Shown: in pieces, positions 23,346 to 25,984 of the stretch | Layout of the letters: each line of letters opens with the position of its first letter | Position numbering within the stretch: position 1 is the first letter of the stretch | Source: JBEKZQ01 sp049509675 | GTDB lineage: Bacteria; Planctomycetota; Planctomycetia; Pirellulales; Thermoguttaceae | Length of the DNA: 25,984 bases | Assembly (NCBI GenBank): GCA_049509675.1 | Contig: JBEKZQ010000015.1 | Location: 1-25,984, forward strand | Direction of reading: 5' to 3' | Notes under the pieces: model-generated | The model's input: only the letters and a program-made list of their open reading frames with translations | Databases searched by the model: none | What the model was told of the DNA's origin: nothing | Position numbers and translations under genes: made by a program

Positions 23346-24380
23346 CTAAGGCGCGACGACGGGCCAATTGCTCTTCTGTTCTTGCGGCGGAGCGCTGGGC
23401 GGCGGCGACTCGGCGGCAGGCGGCAGCCGCACTTTTCCGCCCGTGCGCGGCACACCCTCGAACTGCTCCATCTGCGGGATCAACAGCCGCACCACGTCGT
23501 CCAACTCGCGGAGCAGCTTGAGGATCCGGCCTTCAAAGACGTGGGCCAGCACGCCCGCCGGAATGGCCACCACCAGGCCGGCCAGCGTGCAGATCAAGGC
23601 CGCATAAATGCCCGTGGATAGCGACTCCATCTTATTCACGCCCAGCGGCATGTGGGCCGTGTCGAAGAAAGCCAGAATAATGCCGTGAACGGTGCCGGCC
23701 AGGCCGAGCATGGGGGCCACGTTGAAAGTCAGGTTCTGCCAGCGGACGTTGGCGTACAAGCGGGTCGCCTCCCGCTCGCCGGACTCTGTGGCCGCGTGCT
23801 CGATCTCCGCCACCGGACGGCCGGTTTTCTGCAAGATCGTCTTGATTACGGTGGCCGCGGAGGAAGGGTATTGTTGGCAGAGCTTCATGGCCCGGCGGGG
23901 ATCGAATGGCGTCTTGGAGCCCGGGTTGGCCAGCTTCTTCAATCCGACGATCAGGTCGCGCGGCACGACCCGGCTCCGCCGCAAGCCCAGCAGGCGCTCG
24001 AAGGCGAAGGCCACGGCCACGACCGAGAGCAGCAGGATGAAGTACACGGCCCACATGTGGACGCCGCCCTTGCGGATCACCTCGATGATGTTGAACTGCG
24101 CGACTTTCGCTTCGGCCGGCGCGGCGTCCTTCTTGCCCGGCTCGCCTTCGGCCAACGCGGCCTCGGCCAGCCGCTCGGCTTCCGCGGGCGTAAGCTTGGT
24201 TGCCGGCGGCACGTCGCCCTTGGCATCGGCGGCCTTGGCTACCGGCGGCAGCAAAGGCCGCGGACCGGTCTCTTGCGCGTGTGCCGCGGGAAACGGGGCG
24301 CAAAACAAGGCGAAGGCGGCCAGACAAATGGCAGTTCTGGAAAAAATGGCGCAGCGAACCGCGCGGCGGGTGGCGTTCAT
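23346..24380 (-). CDS. exbB: MotA/TolQ/ExbB-family proton-channel subunit with extended periplasmic N-terminus
   Basis: This 344-residue protein has an N-terminal signal peptide (1-36, ending AAHAQ), unlike E. coli ExbB, then an Ala/Glu-rich periplasmic extension to ~95. TM1 is about 109-129 (MWAVYFILLLSVVAVAFAF). A cytoplasmic domain follows. The conserved core is APMLGLAGTVHGIILAFF (222-239, T230) and GIYAALICTLAGLVVAIPAG (257-276, T265), where the two threonines face the channel in ExbB/TolQ. The C-terminal tail is Pro-rich. ExbB-type pentamers with ExbD form the proton-driven motor. The frame is open to 24437, but ATG 24380 places the signal peptide first and is preceded by GAAGAG at about nine bases. 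Upstream is a TPR protein gene (191-base gap, with an AT-rich GATAAT-containing stretch that may be a promoter). Confidence 0.93.
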   Translation of the reverse strand: MNATRRAVRCAIFSRTAICLAAFALFCAPFPAAHAQETGPRPLLPPVAKAADAKGDVPPATKLTPAEAERLAEAALAEGEPGKKDAAPAEAKVAQFNIIEVIRKGGVHMWAVYFILLLSVVAVAFAFERLLGLRRSRVVPRDLIVGLKKLANPGSKTPFDPRRAMKLCQQYPSSAATVIKTILQKTGRPVAEIEHAATESGEREATRLYANVRWQNLTFNVAPMLGLAGTVHGIILAFFDTAHMPLGVNKMESLSTGIYAALICTLAGLVVAIPAGVLAHVFEGRILKLLRELDDVVRLLIPQMEQFEGVPRTGGKVRLPPAAESPPPSAPPQEQKSNWPVVAP

Positions 24381-24571
24381 ACTCGATCTCTTCTGTGGCT
24401 CAAGGAGGCGTGTGTGCGGTGGCCAAGCGAGCCGCACGCGTCTTGGCGGGCAATATATTATCCTACACTAGGCGTCCAGCCTTTTCCACACCTTCGGGGT
24501 GCATTCAGGAGAACTGCAAAGTTGCGAAGTCTCCCGGGACACAGGTCCATTCCGTACACTTCTCTGTTTCA

Positions 24572-25984
24572 TTACTGCTGCAGGGCGCGAACCCGCTGTT
24601 TGGCCAGCGGGGTCTTATCGCTTTGCGGAAACTTTTCGACCAACTCCTGGTACTGCTTCAGGGCCTGAGGCTTTTTGTCAAGGACCTCAAAACAGCGGCC
24701 AGCCTCGTACATCGCGTCGGCCTGCCATTGCGGATAGGCATACAGATAGCTGACCTTGAAGAAGCTCTTGACCGCCTCGCTGTGTTGTCTTTGCTGGAAT
24801 TGGATTTCGCCGATCATGAACTGGGCTCGGGCCGCCGATTCGCCGCCGCCCTTGGCTACTACTTGCGCGTAAATCGCCGCGGCATCCTCCAGTTTGCCCA
24901 AGTTCTGTAGTGCCCAACCTTGTTCGTAGAGTACTTCGGCGATGTAGGGCGACTCGGCGAACTGGGTGGCGCATTGCGACAGCAGGGCCAGCGATTTCTC
25001 CCATTGTTTGAGTTGTGCGGCCGCCTGGCCACCGTGCAACATGCCGAGGACCTGAAAATCCTTGCTCGATGGCGTCTTGAGCGATTCATAGGCGGCCAGC
25101 GCGGCGTCGAACTTCTTCTGCTTGAACAGGCACTCGGCCTCCATGAAGGCGGCGTCGTTGGCCAGCGGTCCATTGGGCCAGGTCGCCCGCTGATAGGCAA
25201 ACGTCTGTTGTGCTTCGGCGATTTTATCGCGGCGGAAGTAGGCCCAGCCCAGTTTGTGGACCGCTTTCTCGCCCAGTTCGGTCTTTCCCGCGTTCTTGAC
25301 GGCCGCATGGTAGGCGAGGCAGGCCGTGGCGAAATCGCCCGCCTTATAGGCCGCTTCGCCCACGTGGAAATGGCTCTCGGCCACCAGCGGACTGTCGGGC
25401 CGCTCCACGGCCAGGCGGGTAAAGTTCGCGGCTGCTTCCTGGTCCTTGTTCTGCGACTTCAAGGCCCAGCCCAACTCGTAGAGCACCTTGTCGGCGGCGC
25501 CGTACTTCGGATCGTCCTTGAGCAACGTCTGGAAGGTGGCCGCCGCTTCGGCAAACTGCTTCAACCCCACCTGGCACAGGCCCAGGACGTAGCGGGCATC
25601 CGAACGCTCCGGCGCCGCCGGCTCGGCCGTCAGCAACGCCTGGATGTCTTCGATGGCCTGCGCGAATTGGCCCAACTGGTGGCGGGCCATGCCGCGGGCA
25701 TAACGCGACCGCAGCACGAGTTTGTCGCCGGGGAACTGTGCCACCAGCGCGCTGAAAACCTTCTCCGCGGCGGCGAAATCGTTCTGCCCCAACAGGGCCC
25801 AACCCTCGCCGAACAAGGCACCGGGAGCCAGCGGGCTTTGCGGCCACTGCGCGGCAACGGTGCGATATTCGGCCGCAGCCGTCTTCAGATCGTTGGCCGC
25901 CGCCGCGTACTGGCCCGAATAGTAATGGGCCCGGTCCAACAGCTTGCTCTCCGGCAGGTCGGCAATCAGGCGGTCGACGTTCTC
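24572..25984 (-). CDS. Tetratricopeptide-repeat protein, C-terminal part (runs off the right edge)
   Basis: The minus-strand frame is open to the edge of the window, so the 5' end is missing; 470 residues are visible. It consists of TPR/Sel-like helical repeats throughout (for example YEEGW-type units: LFGEGWALLGQNDFAAAEKVF, VLYELGWALKSQNKDQEAAANF, VLYEQGWALQNLGKLEDAAAIY, MYEAGRCFEVLDKKPQALKQY). The spacing and the frequent W/G positions resemble YbgF/CpoB- and BamD-like periplasmic TPR proteins found with Tol-type clusters. Its place just upstream of the ExbB gene suggests a periplasmic adaptor of that system; this is inference from position. A TTG near 25939 is within the open frame and is not a likely start. 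The stop TAA is at 24574-24572. Confidence 0.85.
   Translation of the reverse strand, partial: ENVDRLIADLPESKLLDRAHYYSGQYAAAANDLKTAAAEYRTVAAQWPQSPLAPGALFGEGWALLGQNDFAAAEKVFSALVAQFPGDKLVLRSRYARGMARHQLGQFAQAIEDIQALLTAEPAAPERSDARYVLGLCQVGLKQFAEAAATFQTLLKDDPKYGAADKVLYELGWALKSQNKDQEAAANFTRLAVERPDSPLVAESHFHVGEAAYKAGDFATACLAYHAAVKNAGKTELGEKAVHKLGWAYFRRDKIAEAQQTFAYQRATWPNGPLANDAAFMEAECLFKQKKFDAALAAYESLKTPSSKDFQVLGMLHGGQAAAQLKQWEKSLALLSQCATQFAESPYIAEVLYEQGWALQNLGKLEDAAAIYAQVVAKGGGESAARAQFMIGEIQFQQRQHSEAVKSFFKVSYLYAYPQWQADAMYEAGRCFEVLDKKPQALKQYQELVEKFPQSDKTPLAKQRVRALQQ

Noticed and set aside
24481..24510. Rho-independent terminator after the TPR gene
   Set aside because: Only a short CACC/GGTG-type stem with no T-tract on the minus strand.

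Overview
The window is GC-rich and looks like a planctomycete chromosome (Pirellulales-like; inferred, not proven). The pointers are PEP-CTERM surface proteins, an Lpg1974/BBP7-type outer-membrane protein, Tat-exported ThuA and Gfo/Idh/MocA proteins, a TPR-sulfotransferase fusion, hopanoid genes, an ExbB/ExbD cluster with a very large membrane-anchored toroid protein, mostly weak Shine-Dalgarno sequences, and many palindromic intergenic repeats.

Layout. 1-2466 (minus) holds thrS followed by the start of infC, which appears to begin at a rare AUC codon behind a strong Shine-Dalgarno. 2557-2979 (minus) is a YjbQ-family gene. After a gene-free stretch, 3639-10520 (plus) is an envelope/surface block: a C39-like cysteine-protease-fold PEP-CTERM protein, a planctomycetal hypothetical protein with a possible DNA-binding C-terminus, a 1117-residue autotransporter-type beta-repeat protein with dockerin and PEP-CTERM, and an Lpg1974-like porin. 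10645-12893 (minus) carries a ThuA-domain protein and a Gfo/Idh/MocA oxidoreductase, both Tat-exported, separated by a 100-bp nested palindrome. 12894-13390 is decayed DNA with small palindromes and a probable fragment of a PQQ-type beta-propeller gene. 13391-15181 (plus) encodes a secretin-like STN-domain protein. Its stop codon overlaps that of a convergent TPR-sulfotransferase gene.

17527-19340 (plus) is an hpnH-hpnG pair for extended hopanoid side chains, with a heptanucleotide tandem repeat between the genes. From the right edge back to 19344 (minus) runs a TPR protein, ExbB/TolQ, ExbD/TolR and a 1150-residue protein. That last protein has three N-terminal membrane segments, an S-x3-H motif in the third as in TonB/TolA, a ~660-residue low-complexity linker, and a C-terminal squalene-cyclase/prenyltransferase-like alpha-toroid. 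This resembles a Tol/Ton energy-transduction system whose transducer carries a toroid instead of a TonB or TolA C-terminal domain, and it is the most interesting system here.

Repeats: two copies of a GGGGACTGTCCC-bounded hairpin (10542-10585 and 23282-23326, opposite orientations) show a compensatory change in the inner stem. Other palindromes lie at 371-397, 11489-11588, 13098-13129 and 17396-17439. No tRNA, rRNA, CRISPR array or intact transposase gene was seen.
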